Shown here: in pieces, positions 1-8,907 of the stretch
Position numbering within the stretch: position 1 is the first letter of the stretch
Layout of the letters: every line of letters begins with the position of its first letter
Program-made: the position numbers and the translations under genes
Origin: Actinoplanes octamycinicus
GTDB taxonomy: Bacteria; Actinomycetota; Actinomycetes; Mycobacteriales; Micromonosporaceae
Reading direction: 5' to 3'
Assembly (NCBI RefSeq): GCF_014205225.1
Contig: NZ_JACHNB010000001.1
Location: 8,041,501 to 8,105,500, forward strand
Length of the DNA stretch: 64,000 bases
Notes under the pieces: generated by a model
Told to the model about the DNA's origin: nothing
Database searches by the model: none
The model's input: only the letters and a program-made list of their open reading frames with translations

Positions 1-1
1 T

Positions 2-169
2 CTGCTGGCGCGGGTGGTGGCCCGGGACACCGACGACCTCTACCGGATCACGGAGTCGATCGTCGCCATCCCGGGCGTGGTCCGCGGCAGCACCTCGCTG
101 GTTCTCAAGGAGGTGGCCCCGCGCAGCGTCACCGCGCTGGTGCAGCGGCTCAGCGCACCTTCTCCGTGA
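2..169 (+). CDS. Lrp/AsnC-family transcriptional regulator, C-terminal fragment
   Basis: Only the last 55 codons are in the window; the gene enters from the left edge. The residues read LLARVVARDTDDLYRITESI, followed by a glycine turn and a beta strand (VVRGSTSLVL). This is the typical end of the Lrp/AsnC ligand-binding (RAM/ActR) domain, which binds small effectors, often amino acids, and drives oligomerisation. The DNA-binding half is outside the window. The 3-prime end overlaps the convergent MFS gene by 20 bp, so the two transcripts must run into one another. The regulated target cannot be told from this fragment. Confidence 0.7.
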   Translation: MLARVVARDTDDLYRITESIVAIPGVVRGSTSLVLKEVAPRSVTALVQRLSAPSP

Positions 170-1511
170 CGACCGCCGGCTCGGCGTCGTTGTCGAGGAC
201 CCGGTCGTGGCGGAGCGAGGAACGGGCGGTCTCCTTGGCGAACAGGACCGAGACGACGGTGAGGACGCTGGCGACGGTCATGTAGATCGCGACCGCCGTG
301 GTGTTCGGCGCCTCGACGTCGCCGAGCAGCTTCAGCGCGATGATCGGGGCGAGCGCGCCGGCCAGGATCGAGGCGAGCTGGTAGCCGACCGAGGCGCCGG
401 TGTAGCGCACCGAGGTGCCGAACAGCTCGGAGAAGAAGGCGGCCTGCGGGGCGTACATGAGCGCGTGCAGGAGCAGGCCGACCAGGATGGCCAGGATGAT
501 CTGCGGCTCGGACTTGGTGTCCAGCAGGCCGAAGAAGACGTACATCCAGAGGGCCAGGCCGATCGCGCCGGTCAGGTAGAGCGGGCGGCGGCCGACCCGG
601 TCGGAGAGCGCGCCGAAGAGCGGGACCACCACGAACTGCACGGCGGAGCCGATCAGCAGCGCGGTCAGGATCTTGCTCTTGTCCGAGGCGGTCCCGGCGA
701 ACGTGGTCAGGTAGGTGATCGAGATGACGGTGACCAGGTAGTACCCGATGTTCTCGGCGAGCCGCATACCCATCGCGATGAGCACCTCGCGCGGGTAGCG
801 CCGGACCACCTCGAGCAGCGGCTGGTGCTCCTTGACCGTCTGAGCCCGCGAGGCCAGCGCCTCCTGGAAGACCGGCGACTCCTCGATGCTCAGCCGCACC
901 CAGAGGCCGACCAGCACGAGGACCGCGCTGAGCAGGAACGGGATCCGCCAGCCCCAGGAGTTGAACGCCTCGTCCGACTGGACCAGGGCGAGCAGCCAGA
1001 GCACGCCGGTGGCGAGCAGGTTGCCGAGCGCGACGCCGGCCTGCGGCCACGAGGACCAGAAGCCGCGCCGGGCGTCGTCGCCGTGCTCGGCCGCCATCAG
1101 CACCGCGCCGCCCCACTCGCCGCCGACCGCGAAGCCCTGGGCCAGCCGGCAGGCCAGCAGCAGGATCGGGGCGGCCAGGCCGATGCTGGCGTAGGTCGGC
1201 AGCAGGCCGATCGCGATGGTCGCGACGCCCATCATCAGCAGCGAGACGACCAGCATCTTCTTGCGGCCGACCCGGTCGCCGAAGTGCCCGAAGATCACGC
1301 CGCCGAGGGGCCGGGCGGCGAAGCCGAGGGCGTAGGTGCCGAAGGCCAGCAGGGTGCCGGTGACCGGGTCGGACTTCGGGAAGAACAGGGTGCCGAAGAC
1401 CAGGGCGGCGGCCGAGCCGTAGAGGAAGAAGTCGTACCACTCGACGGCGGTGCCGACCAGGGAGGCGAAGACGACCTTGACTATCGGGGCACGTGTCGCG
1501 GTGGCTGACAT
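150..1511 (-). CDS. MFS transporter, metabolite:H+ symporter (MHS) type
   Basis: A 453-residue membrane protein with about 12 hydrophobic segments. The N-terminus carries the signature of the metabolite:H+ symporter branch of the major facilitator superfamily (GTAVEWYDFFLYG near residue 16), and the inter-helix motif GDRVGRKK follows. Relatives of the ShiA, ProP and KgtP type import organic acids, osmolytes or shikimate with protons; the substrate here cannot be read. The ATG at 1511 is chosen because GAGAGGA lies six bases upstream and the family N-terminus starts there, although the frame is open further up. It lies 95 bp downstream of the PucR-type regulator on the same strand, so co-transcription and substrate-linked control are likely. 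Confidence 0.9.
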   Translation of the reverse strand: MSATATRAPIVKVVFASLVGTAVEWYDFFLYGSAAALVFGTLFFPKSDPVTGTLLAFGTYALGFAARPLGGVIFGHFGDRVGRKKMLVVSLLMMGVATIAIGLLPTYASIGLAAPILLLACRLAQGFAVGGEWGGAVLMAAEHGDDARRGFWSSWPQAGVALGNLLATGVLWLLALVQSDEAFNSWGWRIPFLLSAVLVLVGLWVRLSIEESPVFQEALASRAQTVKEHQPLLEVVRRYPREVLIAMGMRLAENIGYYLVTVISITYLTTFAGTASDKSKILTALLIGSAVQFVVVPLFGALSDRVGRRPLYLTGAIGLALWMYVFFGLLDTKSEPQIILAILVGLLLHALMYAPQAAFFSELFGTSVRYTGASVGYQLASILAGALAPIIALKLLGDVEAPNTTAVAIYMTVASVLTVVSVLFAKETARSSLRHDRVLDNDAEPAVVTEKVR

Positions 1512-1606
1512 GTGGATCCTCTCGAACAGGTGTGACGTAGGTAACGGGACGCTACGTCCCCGCGGGCCGGGAAGCCCATGGATGGCATCCACACATCGCC
1601 ATGCCT

Positions 1607-3532
1607 CTAGGTGTGGTCGGGCTCCAGGGGCGCCCGGAGCCGGTGCAGGCGCAGGGCCAGCTGGACGTCGAGCACCCGGCGCGGGTGCTGCCAGTCGCCG
1701 CCGAGCAGCTGGGCGACCCGGTCCAGGCGCTGGGTGACCGTGTTGACGTGCACGTGCAGCGCCTCGGCCGCCTTGGCCAGCCCGCCGCCCTGGTCGAAGT
1801 AGACCTCCAGGGTGGCGATCAGCGCGGTGCCCCGGCGGTGGTCGTAGTCGATCACCGGGCCCAGCACGCCGCGCACGAACCCCGGGACGTCGCGGCGCTC
1901 GCCGAGCAGCAGGCCGACGTACCCCAGGTCCTTGGTGCCGGCCCCGGACCCGGCACGACCGAGAGTGATCAGCGCGCTCAGGCACTGGTCGGCCTCGCGG
2001 AACGCGGGCGCGACCGCGGCCGCGCCGCGGGCCGGACCCGCGCCGCCCGCGGTGACCGGCCGCCCCAGCGCGCGGCCGAGCTCCCGGGCCACCTGTTTCG
2101 CGGTGCCGGCCGGGTCCTCGCCGGGCAGCAGCAGGGTGACCCGGCCGTCCCGGGTCATCGCCAGGCCGCGCCGGTTGGCGACGAAGGTGCGCGCCCAGGA
2201 GACCGCGCGCTGGCGCAGCCCCTCCCCCGGGTCGTCGCCGGCCGCCACGATCACGTACGGCGCGTCCAGGTCCAGCCCCAGCCGCGCGGCCCGGTCGCGG
2301 ACCGCCTCCGGGTCCCGCACCGGGCGGCTGATCAGGTCGTCCAGCAGGTCGCCGCGGACCTGCGCCTCGGCCTCCGCCACGGTCCGCCGGAACAGCAGCA
2401 GCAGCGCGGTGACCTGCGCGGCGCGCTCCAGGATCCGCTGGTCGGCGGCCTCCAGCGGCTCGGCCGGGCGGAACACCAGGGCGCCCAGGTTGTCCGCGCC
2501 GGCCACGATCGCGGCGATCACCACGTCGTTGCGGCGGACGCTGCGGCCCTCGCCGCGGGACGCCGCGACCGCCTCGCCCACCGTGGTCTCGTCCGGCTCC
2601 GGCATCAGCACGTCCCGGCCGGCGCTGCGGGCGGTGGCCAACGTCCGGCCCTGCGCGTCGATCACCAGCAGCGCGCCCTGCAGCACGTCGACCAGGTCGG
2701 CCGCCACGTCGTCGACGCCGCCGCCGCGCAGCACCACCGAGGTCATCCGGTCGTGTGCGGCGGCCGCCCGCTCCACCGACTGGCTGTGCGCCTGGATCGT
2801 CGCGTTGGCCGCGGACAGCTCGCCGAGCGCGGTCTGCGTCTCGCTGAGCAGCCGGGCGGTGTCCAGCGCGACCGCCGCGTGCGCCGCGAGTGAGAGCAGC
2901 AGCGCGACCTCCTCGCGGGCGAACGGCCGCTCCGCCCGGTTCGCCGCGAAGAGCACGCCGATCACCGTGGAGCCGAGCCGCATCGGCACGCCCAGGATGG
3001 CGATCAGGCCCTCGTCGCCGACGCCCATGTCGATGTCGGTGGTGTGCGCGAACCGGGCGTCGCGGGGGTAGTTCGCGGTCGCGTACGGCGTGCCGGTCAG
3101 CGCGACCAGCCCGCCCAGGCCGGCCCCGGGCGGCAGCCGCAGCTTCTGGAAGCTGGCCGCCACCGACCCGTCAGTGATTCGCATGTAGGTGTCGCCGCGC
3201 TCGGCGTCGTTCAGCGTCATGTAGGAGACGTCGACGTTGAGCAGCGTCCTGGCCCGGTGCACGATGGCCCGCAGCACCGCGTCCACGTCGCGCAGCCCGG
3301 CCAGGTCACCGGCGGTGTCGTAGAGCGCGGACAGCTCCTCCTCGCGGCGCCGGCGGCGCTCGAGCAGGGCCCGGACCCGCAGCGCGAGCAGTTTCGCCTG
3401 CTCCAGCTCCTCCAGCTCGGCGGTGCCGGCGCCGGCCGACCGGGCGGCGATCAGCGGCCGCTCGAACTCCACCAGGGCCGCCTCCCGGGCGAGCAGATCC
3501 AAGTATTCAAGTCCACTCACCGGCGCGTTCAT
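1607..3532 (-). CDS. GAF domain / PucR-type helix-turn-helix regulator
   Basis: A 641-residue regulator. After a short helical N-terminus (to about residue 65) comes a GAF sensor domain (about 70-215; YMTLNDAERGD and the GVLFAANRAERPFAREE core). A coiled linker and a second regulatory stretch follow, with a GGDEF-like CdaR fold around 400-540. The protein ends in a PucR/CdaR C-terminal HTH of about 60 residues (YFDQGGGLAKAAEALHVHVN, then TVTQRLDRV). Such proteins usually activate catabolic genes in response to a metabolite. The MFS transporter directly downstream on the same strand is the obvious candidate target. The SD before the ATG is weak (AGGG). Confidence 0.85.
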   Translation of the reverse strand: MNAPVSGLEYLDLLAREAALVEFERPLIAARSAGAGTAELEELEQAKLLALRVRALLERRRRREEELSALYDTAGDLAGLRDVDAVLRAIVHRARTLLNVDVSYMTLNDAERGDTYMRITDGSVAASFQKLRLPPGAGLGGLVALTGTPYATANYPRDARFAHTTDIDMGVGDEGLIAILGVPMRLGSTVIGVLFAANRAERPFAREEVALLLSLAAHAAVALDTARLLSETQTALGELSAANATIQAHSQSVERAAAAHDRMTSVVLRGGGVDDVAADLVDVLQGALLVIDAQGRTLATARSAGRDVLMPEPDETTVGEAVAASRGEGRSVRRNDVVIAAIVAGADNLGALVFRPAEPLEAADQRILERAAQVTALLLLFRRTVAEAEAQVRGDLLDDLISRPVRDPEAVRDRAARLGLDLDAPYVIVAAGDDPGEGLRQRAVSWARTFVANRRGLAMTRDGRVTLLLPGEDPAGTAKQVARELGRALGRPVTAGGAGPARGAAAVAPAFREADQCLSALITLGRAGSGAGTKDLGYVGLLLGERRDVPGFVRGVLGPVIDYDHRRGTALIATLEVYFDQGGGLAKAAEALHVHVNTVTQRLDRVAQLLGGDWQHPRRVLDVQLALRLHRLRAPLEPDHT

Positions 3533-3569
3533 GGCGACACCCTACGAGGCCGGGTGCCGGACGTCACAT

Positions 3570-3584
3570 GTGGGTTTCGCCCAC
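3570..3584 (-). terminator. Small GC hairpin downstream of the hydrolase
   Basis: GTGGG-TTTCG-CCCAC forms a five-pair stem with a five-base loop, 15 bases beyond the hydrolase stop codon. It has no T tract. It is a weak terminator candidate between the hydrolase and the PucR-type gene transcribed the same way. Confidence 0.3.
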
Positions 3585-3598
3585 CCGGGCGCGACCGA

Positions 3599-4474
3599 TC
3601 ATGGTTGCGGAGCACATGTCAGGAAGTCGAGCAGCGCCTCGGCCACCTGACTGGGCGCCTCCTCCGCCTGGTGGTGGCCGGAGTCGACGACCCGGTGCCG
3701 CAGCGGGCGGTCCAGCCAGGGCGCCCAGATCGCCGCCGGGTCGCCGTGGACGTCCAGGTCGTCGCGGGCGGATTCGAGCAGCAGCGCCGGGCAGCGAACC
3801 CGGCGGCCGGCCGCCCGGTCGGCGGCATCGTGCTCGCGGTCGACGCCCAGGCCGGCCCGGTAGTCCTCGCACATGCCGTGCACCACGGCCGGGTCGATCA
3901 GCGCGGCCCACAGGTCGGAGTGGTTGCCGGCGCCGAGCACCTCCGGGCCGGGAAGGCGGTACCAGGCCTGCGGGTCGGCGTTGATCATCGGCTCGGCCGG
4001 TTTCTCGGTCTGACCCAGGAACCACCAGTGCCACCAGGTCTTCGCGAACGTCTCGTCGGTGCGTTCCAGGTGCTCCAGTACCGGCAGGCCGTCCAGCACG
4101 GCCAGGTGCGTCACCCGGTCCGGGTGGTCCATCGCGGTCCGGAAGGCGACGAGCGCGCCGCGGTCGTGCCCGGCCACCGCGAACCGGTCGTGACCGAGCG
4201 CGGACATCAGGGCGACCACGTCGCGGGCCATCGCGCGCTTCGACGACTGGGCGTGGTCCAGCTCGTCCGGCGGCAGCGTGGAGCCGCCGTAGCCGCGCAG
4301 GTCCGGGGTCACCACGGTGTGCCGGGCGGCGAGCAGCGGGGCGACCGCGTGCCAGGTGGTGTGGGTGCGCGGATGCCCGTGCAGCAGGACCACGGGCGGG
4401 CCGTCGCCGCCGTACCGGACCCGGAGGGTCACCTCGCCGACATCCACGCGATCGAGTCGAAATCCGTCGAACAT
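3599..4474 (-). CDS. Alpha/beta hydrolase, haloacetate dehalogenase-like
   Basis: A 291-residue alpha/beta-hydrolase. The oxyanion-hole motif is HGHP (residues 32-35) and the nucleophile elbow is GHDRG with Asp104 in place of the serine of esterases, as in epoxide hydrolases and haloalkanoate dehalogenases. The cap contains WWHWWFLGQ, matching the halide-pocket His-Trp of fluoroacetate dehalogenase, and the C-terminal catalytic His lies in SGHHQAEEAP. The Arg after the nucleophile is present (R105), but the second carboxylate-binding Arg three residues on is replaced by Leu108, so the substrate may differ. The start at 4474 fits the family N-terminus. It is divergent from the GGDEF/EAL gene, with only 31 bp between start codons. 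Confidence 0.8.
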   Translation of the reverse strand: MFDGFRLDRVDVGEVTLRVRYGGDGPPVVLLHGHPRTHTTWHAVAPLLAARHTVVTPDLRGYGGSTLPPDELDHAQSSKRAMARDVVALMSALGHDRFAVAGHDRGALVAFRTAMDHPDRVTHLAVLDGLPVLEHLERTDETFAKTWWHWWFLGQTEKPAEPMINADPQAWYRLPGPEVLGAGNHSDLWAALIDPAVVHGMCEDYRAGLGVDREHDAADRAAGRRVRCPALLLESARDDLDVHGDPAAIWAPWLDRPLRHRVVDSGHHQAEEAPSQVAEALLDFLTCAPQP

Positions 4475-4505
4475 CCACCGGGTCTTACCCCGGATGGAGT
4501 GACCG

Positions 4506-6836
4506 ATGCCGCATCCGGTAACTCTTCCGTGCCGGGGCGCGGCTGCCGATAGGCGGGTCATGCGTCTCCCGTCCCGGCCCGCCCGCACGGCCAGCCTGCT
4601 CGCCGGCGCTGCCGGTGGCTGGCTGGCGGCCACCGTGCTGATCGGCGTGCTGGGCACGCTCGTCCCGGTCCCGTCCTGGTCGCTCTGGCCGCTGACCTTC
4701 GCCGCCGCCGCGACCACGGTCGGCGCCTGCTGGCTGGCGGCCGGCACCGGGACCGGCGCGGCCCGGGCCTTCTGGTGGCGGCTCGGCGGCGCGGTGGCTC
4801 TGCTGGGCATCGGCACGGGCGGGCAGGCTCACGAGCTGCTGAGCCATCCCGGCGCGTTCCTGACCATGACCCCGCTGAGCGGGGGGTTCTACCTGGCCGC
4901 GGTGACCCTCGCGGTACTCGCGCTGCTGCTGCTGCCGTCCCGGCGGCGGCGTACCCGGCGGGCCACCGTGGCGCTGTGGCTGGACACCACCGTCGTCGCG
5001 GTCGCCTCCGGCTTGATCATGCTGCGCGGCGTGGCGCTGCTGCCGGTCCCGGTGAACAACGGCGCGGTCGCCACCGCGCTGCGGATCCTGGTGCTGGCCG
5101 CCGCCTGCGCGGCGGTCACCGCGGTGGTCAAGGTGGGGATGAGCGGCACCGGCCCGGTCCACGGACCGGCCCTGTGGATGCTCAGCCCGGTCGGCCTGCT
5201 CGGCCCCGCGTCGATGCTGATGGCCCCGGTCTTCCAGCGCTGGCCACACCTGAACGCCATCGTCGTCGTGATCCCACCGCTCGCCGTACTGCTGACGCTG
5301 GCCGCGCGGGCACAGATCCGGGCCAACCTGGCCGGCCGGCCGGACACCCCGGTCGTCCAGGACGACGCCGACACGCCCGGGATCAGCCGGATCCCGTACG
5401 TCGCGGTCGGCGTCACCGTGGTCATGCTGCTCGCCGTGACCCTGCTGACCGGCTCCCTGCCGGGCGGGCTCGCGGCCGGCGCCGTGGTGCTGATCGTGCT
5501 GGTCCTCGTCCGGCAGCACGCCGCGCTCAAGGACAACAGCCTGCTCGCCGGCCAGCTCGCCGACCAGGCCCGGCACGACGACCTGACCGGCCTGCCGAAT
5601 CGCCGCGCGTTCACCGGCACGCTGCGGCAGCACCACGAGGGCGCCACCGTGGCGGTCTGCGACCTGGACTCGTTCGCGGCGCTCAACGACCGGCTCGGCG
5701 ACGCCACCGGCGACGAGATCCTGCGCCAGGCGGCGAACCGGATCGCGCTGACCGTCGGCGGCTCGGCGCACGTCGCCCGGCTGCTCGGCGACGAGTTCGG
5801 GGTGCTGCTGCCGGCCGGTCACCCGCTCGCCGACGGCGACCGGCTCGCGGTGGCCCTGGTCCAGGCGTTCCAGGCGCCGCTGCCGGTGGGCGAGCACGAC
5901 CTGCTGGTCACCGTCACGGTCGGCTCGGCCGCCGGGTCCGGCGAGACGGTGCCCGATCTGCTGCGCCGCGCCGAGCTGGCGTTGCAGGCCGCGCAGCGGG
6001 TCGGCACGAACCGTCAGCAGCGGTACACCGGCGAGCTGGACGCCTCCGCCCAGCACCACGCGGACCTGGCCGCGGCCCTGCGCCGGGGTCTGGAGAACGG
6101 CGAGTTCCGGCTGTTCTACCAGCCGATCGTGGAGCTGCCGCTGGGCCGGATCAGCGCCGTCGAGGCCCTGATCCGCTGGTTCCCGGACAGCGGCGGCGCC
6201 CCGGTGTCGCCGGCCGAGTTCATCCCGGTCGCCGAACAGACCGGCATGATCGTCGACCTGGGCGCCTGGATCCTGGACACCGCCTGCGCCGACGCGGCCG
6301 CCTGGCGGCACCGCTTCGGCGACGCCGCCCCGCGGATCAGCGTCAACGTCTCGGCCCGCCAGCTGCTCGACCCGGAGCTGCCGGCCCTGGTCGCCGAGGT
6401 GCTGCGCCGCCACGACCTGCCAGCGCAGCAGGTCACCCTGGAGATCACCGAGACCGCGGTGTTCGCCGGCGGCCCGGCGCTGCAGACCGTGCACGCGCTG
6501 CGCGGGCTCGGCGTCGGCATCGCGCTGGACGACTTCGGCACCGGCCACTCGTCGCTCACGCTGCTGCGCACCTGCCCGGTGACCACGCTGAAGGTGGACA
6601 AGTCGTTCATCGACGAGCTCAACGGCAGCCCGCAGCAGGAGGCGATCGCGGCGTCGCTCAGCGGCATCGCGTCCACGCTCGGCCTGCGCGCCGTCGCGGA
6701 GGGCGTGGAGACCCAGGACCAGGCCGACCGGCTGCACGTGCTCGGCTACCGGTTCGCCCAGGGCTACCACTTCGCCCGCCCGCAGCCGGCCACCGCGATC
6801 CACGAGTCGTTGCTCGCCACGGCTCGCGCCGCCTGA
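4506..6836 (+). CDS. Membrane GGDEF/EAL cyclic-di-GMP protein
   Basis: A 776-residue protein. About nine or ten transmembrane helices fill residues 20-345, followed by a GGDEF domain (HDDLTGLPNRRAF at about 357) and an EAL domain (E553-A-L, later DDFGTGHSSL and KVDKSFI). The GGDEF signature is altered to LGDEF (427-431), so diguanylate cyclase activity is doubtful. The EAL signature residues are intact, which suggests a c-di-GMP phosphodiesterase that may use the degenerate domain as a GTP sensor. GGAG lies six bases before the ATG at 4506; an in-frame ATG at 4560 is an alternative. No periplasmic sensor domain is recognised. Confidence 0.9.
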   Translation: MPHPVTLPCRGAAADRRVMRLPSRPARTASLLAGAAGGWLAATVLIGVLGTLVPVPSWSLWPLTFAAAATTVGACWLAAGTGTGAARAFWWRLGGAVALLGIGTGGQAHELLSHPGAFLTMTPLSGGFYLAAVTLAVLALLLLPSRRRRTRRATVALWLDTTVVAVASGLIMLRGVALLPVPVNNGAVATALRILVLAAACAAVTAVVKVGMSGTGPVHGPALWMLSPVGLLGPASMLMAPVFQRWPHLNAIVVVIPPLAVLLTLAARAQIRANLAGRPDTPVVQDDADTPGISRIPYVAVGVTVVMLLAVTLLTGSLPGGLAAGAVVLIVLVLVRQHAALKDNSLLAGQLADQARHDDLTGLPNRRAFTGTLRQHHEGATVAVCDLDSFAALNDRLGDATGDEILRQAANRIALTVGGSAHVARLLGDEFGVLLPAGHPLADGDRLAVALVQAFQAPLPVGEHDLLVTVTVGSAAGSGETVPDLLRRAELALQAAQRVGTNRQQRYTGELDASAQHHADLAAALRRGLENGEFRLFYQPIVELPLGRISAVEALIRWFPDSGGAPVSPAEFIPVAEQTGMIVDLGAWILDTACADAAAWRHRFGDAAPRISVNVSARQLLDPELPALVAEVLRRHDLPAQQVTLEITETAVFAGGPALQTVHALRGLGVGIALDDFGTGHSSLTLLRTCPVTTLKVDKSFIDELNGSPQQEAIAASLSGIASTLGLRAVAEGVETQDQADRLHVLGYRFAQGYHFARPQPATAIHESLLATARAA

Positions 6837-6887
6837 TCGAGGACTGAAGAATTCCCGGCCGCCGGGCACCGGTGTTCACTGGTGGTC

Positions 6888-7127
6888 ATGCCGGAACATG
6901 AGACCTCGGTCGAGGAGCAGTGGCTCTGGGACAATTACGCCAGCCTGCACGAGTACCGCGCCACGCTGGGTGCGCCGCCGGTCGATCTCACCGGCCAGTG
7001 GATCGCCGTCTACGGACGGTCGGTGGTCGCTTGGAACCCCAGCGTCGAACAGTTGGCCGCCAACCTCGGGACCGAGGCGTTCACGCCGCTGTACGTCTAT
7101 GTCATGGGCCGGCCGGAGCTGCCATGA
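6888..7127 (+). CDS. Small DUF5678-like protein
   Basis: A 79-residue protein, or 81 if the GTG two codons earlier is used. It has an acidic, tryptophan-containing N-terminus (EEQWLWDNY) and a core LTGQWIAVYGRSVVAWNP. This looks like the small beta domain called DUF5678, which often sits next to retropepsin-like proteases; I assign it from the pattern only. Its stop overlaps the start of the protease gene (ATGA at 7124-7127), so the two are translationally coupled. No signal peptide or membrane segment is seen. Its molecular role is unknown. Confidence 0.7.
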   Translation: MPEHETSVEEQWLWDNYASLHEYRATLGAPPVDLTGQWIAVYGRSVVAWNPSVEQLAANLGTEAFTPLYVYVMGRPELP

Positions 7128-7546
7128 CGACTGTCGTGTACGCCTGTGACCGGCATCCGTACCTGAGTGGTCCGGGCGGCCGGCCGGCGGCCGCCGTGGC
7201 CCGGCCCTGGGCCGAGGTCGCGGTCTGGTGGAACGGCACGCGGTCGCATCGGGTCCTCTGCCTGGTCGACACCGGCGCCGACTTCACCGTTCTGGACACC
7301 GGCACCGCGGCGGATCTCGGGATCATCCCGGTCCAGCTGCCCCCGCGCCGCTTCCAGCTCGCCGACGGCGCCTGGGCGATCTACGGCGAACAGAGCGGCG
7401 TCCAGCTGTCCTTCGCCGGCACCACGGTGACCGGCGCGGTCCTGTTCGGCGGGAACGGCCCGGCCATCCTCGGTCGTGACGTCCTGCTCAGCGCGCCGAG
7501 GAGCCTCGACCTGGGGTTCGACTCCCGTGGCTGGAAACACACATGA
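7124..7546 (+). CDS. Retropepsin-like aspartic protease domain protein
   Basis: A 140-residue soluble protein. The active-site motif is LVDTGAD with Asp49 as the catalytic residue, followed by a hydrophobic flap region and the second conserved element AILGRDVLL near the C-terminus. This is the layout of clan AA single-domain bacterial retropepsins, which must dimerise to build the two-Asp active site. It overlaps the upstream DUF5678-like gene (ATGA) and the downstream membrane protein gene (ATGA at 7543-7546), so all three are made together. The substrate is unknown; the membrane partner or the small upstream protein are candidates. Confidence 0.8.
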   Translation: MTTVVYACDRHPYLSGPGGRPAAAVARPWAEVAVWWNGTRSHRVLCLVDTGADFTVLDTGTAADLGIIPVQLPPRRFQLADGAWAIYGEQSGVQLSFAGTTVTGAVLFGGNGPAILGRDVLLSAPRSLDLGFDSRGWKHT

Positions 7547-8898
7547 CCGGTCGCCGGCTGGCCGCGTTCGCCGGCACCGTGGGCCTTCTTGTCGCCGTGC
7601 TGGCCGGCGGCGCCGCGTCGGCGCCCCGCAAGGGCAGCCTGACCTACTCCACCACTCTGATCGCACCGGCGGACCGCAGCTTCGTGCTGCTGGCCGACGG
7701 CCCGCCGCCCGCCGGAGCGGGCCACCTGGTGAACGCCGAGGGCTTGAAGCAGGTCGCGGTCGCGGCACGGGCGGACCCGAACCGGACCTGCGGCGCCCGC
7801 GGCGACCGGACGCTCGGCTTCGGCAGCGACCGGTGGTGCGTGCGGCTGACCGGGCTCACCGCGGGTGACAAGTACACGGGCACGCTGCTCGGGGACCGCA
7901 CCGAGGTCTCGCTGACCGCACAGGCCCGACATCCGTGGTGGCTCCCCGCCCTCGTCGCCACCGGTGTCTTCGCCCTCGCCGTCGGTGTGGCGTGGCTCGT
8001 CGGGACCTGGGCACCCGCCTGGATGACCGTCGGCGCGCTGTGGCGGGAACTGAGGAGGGCCGGCGGAATCGGTGGACTACCGGCCTGGGCGGACGCCGCG
8101 GCCGGGCGCTACGGGAAAGCCTTCGCCCTGAACCGGATCCAATGGGCGCGACGAGAAGGTGTGCCGGAGGTCCGCGCCATTCGTACCAGGCTCGGCCAGG
8201 CGATCGCCGACCTGCCCGGCTGTCCCTTGAAGACGGAGGCACAGCATGAGGTCGCTCGCGGTCAGGAGGTCCTCGCCGCGGATCTGCTGACCGACGACGG
8301 CAACCGGGCGGTGTGTCCGGCGGAGCTGCTGCTCACCGCGGTCGACCGAGCGGTCGCCGGTCTCACGGAGTTCCACCGGCTCATCACCGCGCTCAAGAAA
8401 CAGATCAGCGATCCCGACCTGATCCGGAAGACCGACAACATCGTCGCCCTCGCCGACAAGCTGACCAAGGACCTGAAAGTCACCGGCATCGACGCTTACC
8501 TCAGGCAGCTGGAGCAGTGGGTGGGAACTGTCCGGAGCTACACCGCCCCGGACAATGCTCCGATGGTGGCGGCCATCCTCGCCGGGAGCGCGTTGCCGGT
8601 GACCATCGCCGACCAGGCCCGCCGCGCCGCCTCGGCGGCGGTGACCGGCGTCCGGTACGCGAGCTACGCCCTCCCGGTCGTGCTCGGCGGGCTGGTGCTG
8701 ATGGCCGCCGCCGTGCTCACCGTGCTGGCCTCGCTCTATCTGCCCAACCCGGTGTTCGGTGACGTCAAGGACTACCTCGCCCTCGCCGCGACGAGTTTCG
8801 GCTCGGCCCAGGTCGCCGCGCTGCTCACGCTGCTGCTGTACCTGCGCGGCCCGGACGCCTGGCGGCCGGTGACCGGCGCGGTTCCGTCCGGCCAGTAG
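7543..8898 (+). CDS. Membrane protein of unknown function, protease-operon partner
   Basis: A 451-residue protein I do not recognise. It has an N-terminal signal peptide (LAAFAGTVGLLVAVLAGGAASA), an external stretch of about 100 residues with two cysteines (RTCGARG and DRWCVRL), and a transmembrane helix near residues 127-150. A mostly helical cytoplasmic part of about 220 residues follows, then two further membrane segments (about 370-400 and 415-440). The ATGA overlap with the retropepsin gene argues that the two products act together. ThuA-like and Nudix-like genes follow 9 bp downstream or closer on the same strand. Confidence 0.6.
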   Translation: MTGRRLAAFAGTVGLLVAVLAGGAASAPRKGSLTYSTTLIAPADRSFVLLADGPPPAGAGHLVNAEGLKQVAVAARADPNRTCGARGDRTLGFGSDRWCVRLTGLTAGDKYTGTLLGDRTEVSLTAQARHPWWLPALVATGVFALAVGVAWLVGTWAPAWMTVGALWRELRRAGGIGGLPAWADAAAGRYGKAFALNRIQWARREGVPEVRAIRTRLGQAIADLPGCPLKTEAQHEVARGQEVLAADLLTDDGNRAVCPAELLLTAVDRAVAGLTEFHRLITALKKQISDPDLIRKTDNIVALADKLTKDLKVTGIDAYLRQLEQWVGTVRSYTAPDNAPMVAAILAGSALPVTIADQARRAASAAVTGVRYASYALPVVLGGLVLMAAAVLTVLASLYLPNPVFGDVKDYLALAATSFGSAQVAALLTLLLYLRGPDAWRPVTGAVPSGQ

Positions 8899-8907
8899 GT
8901 TCGAGGG

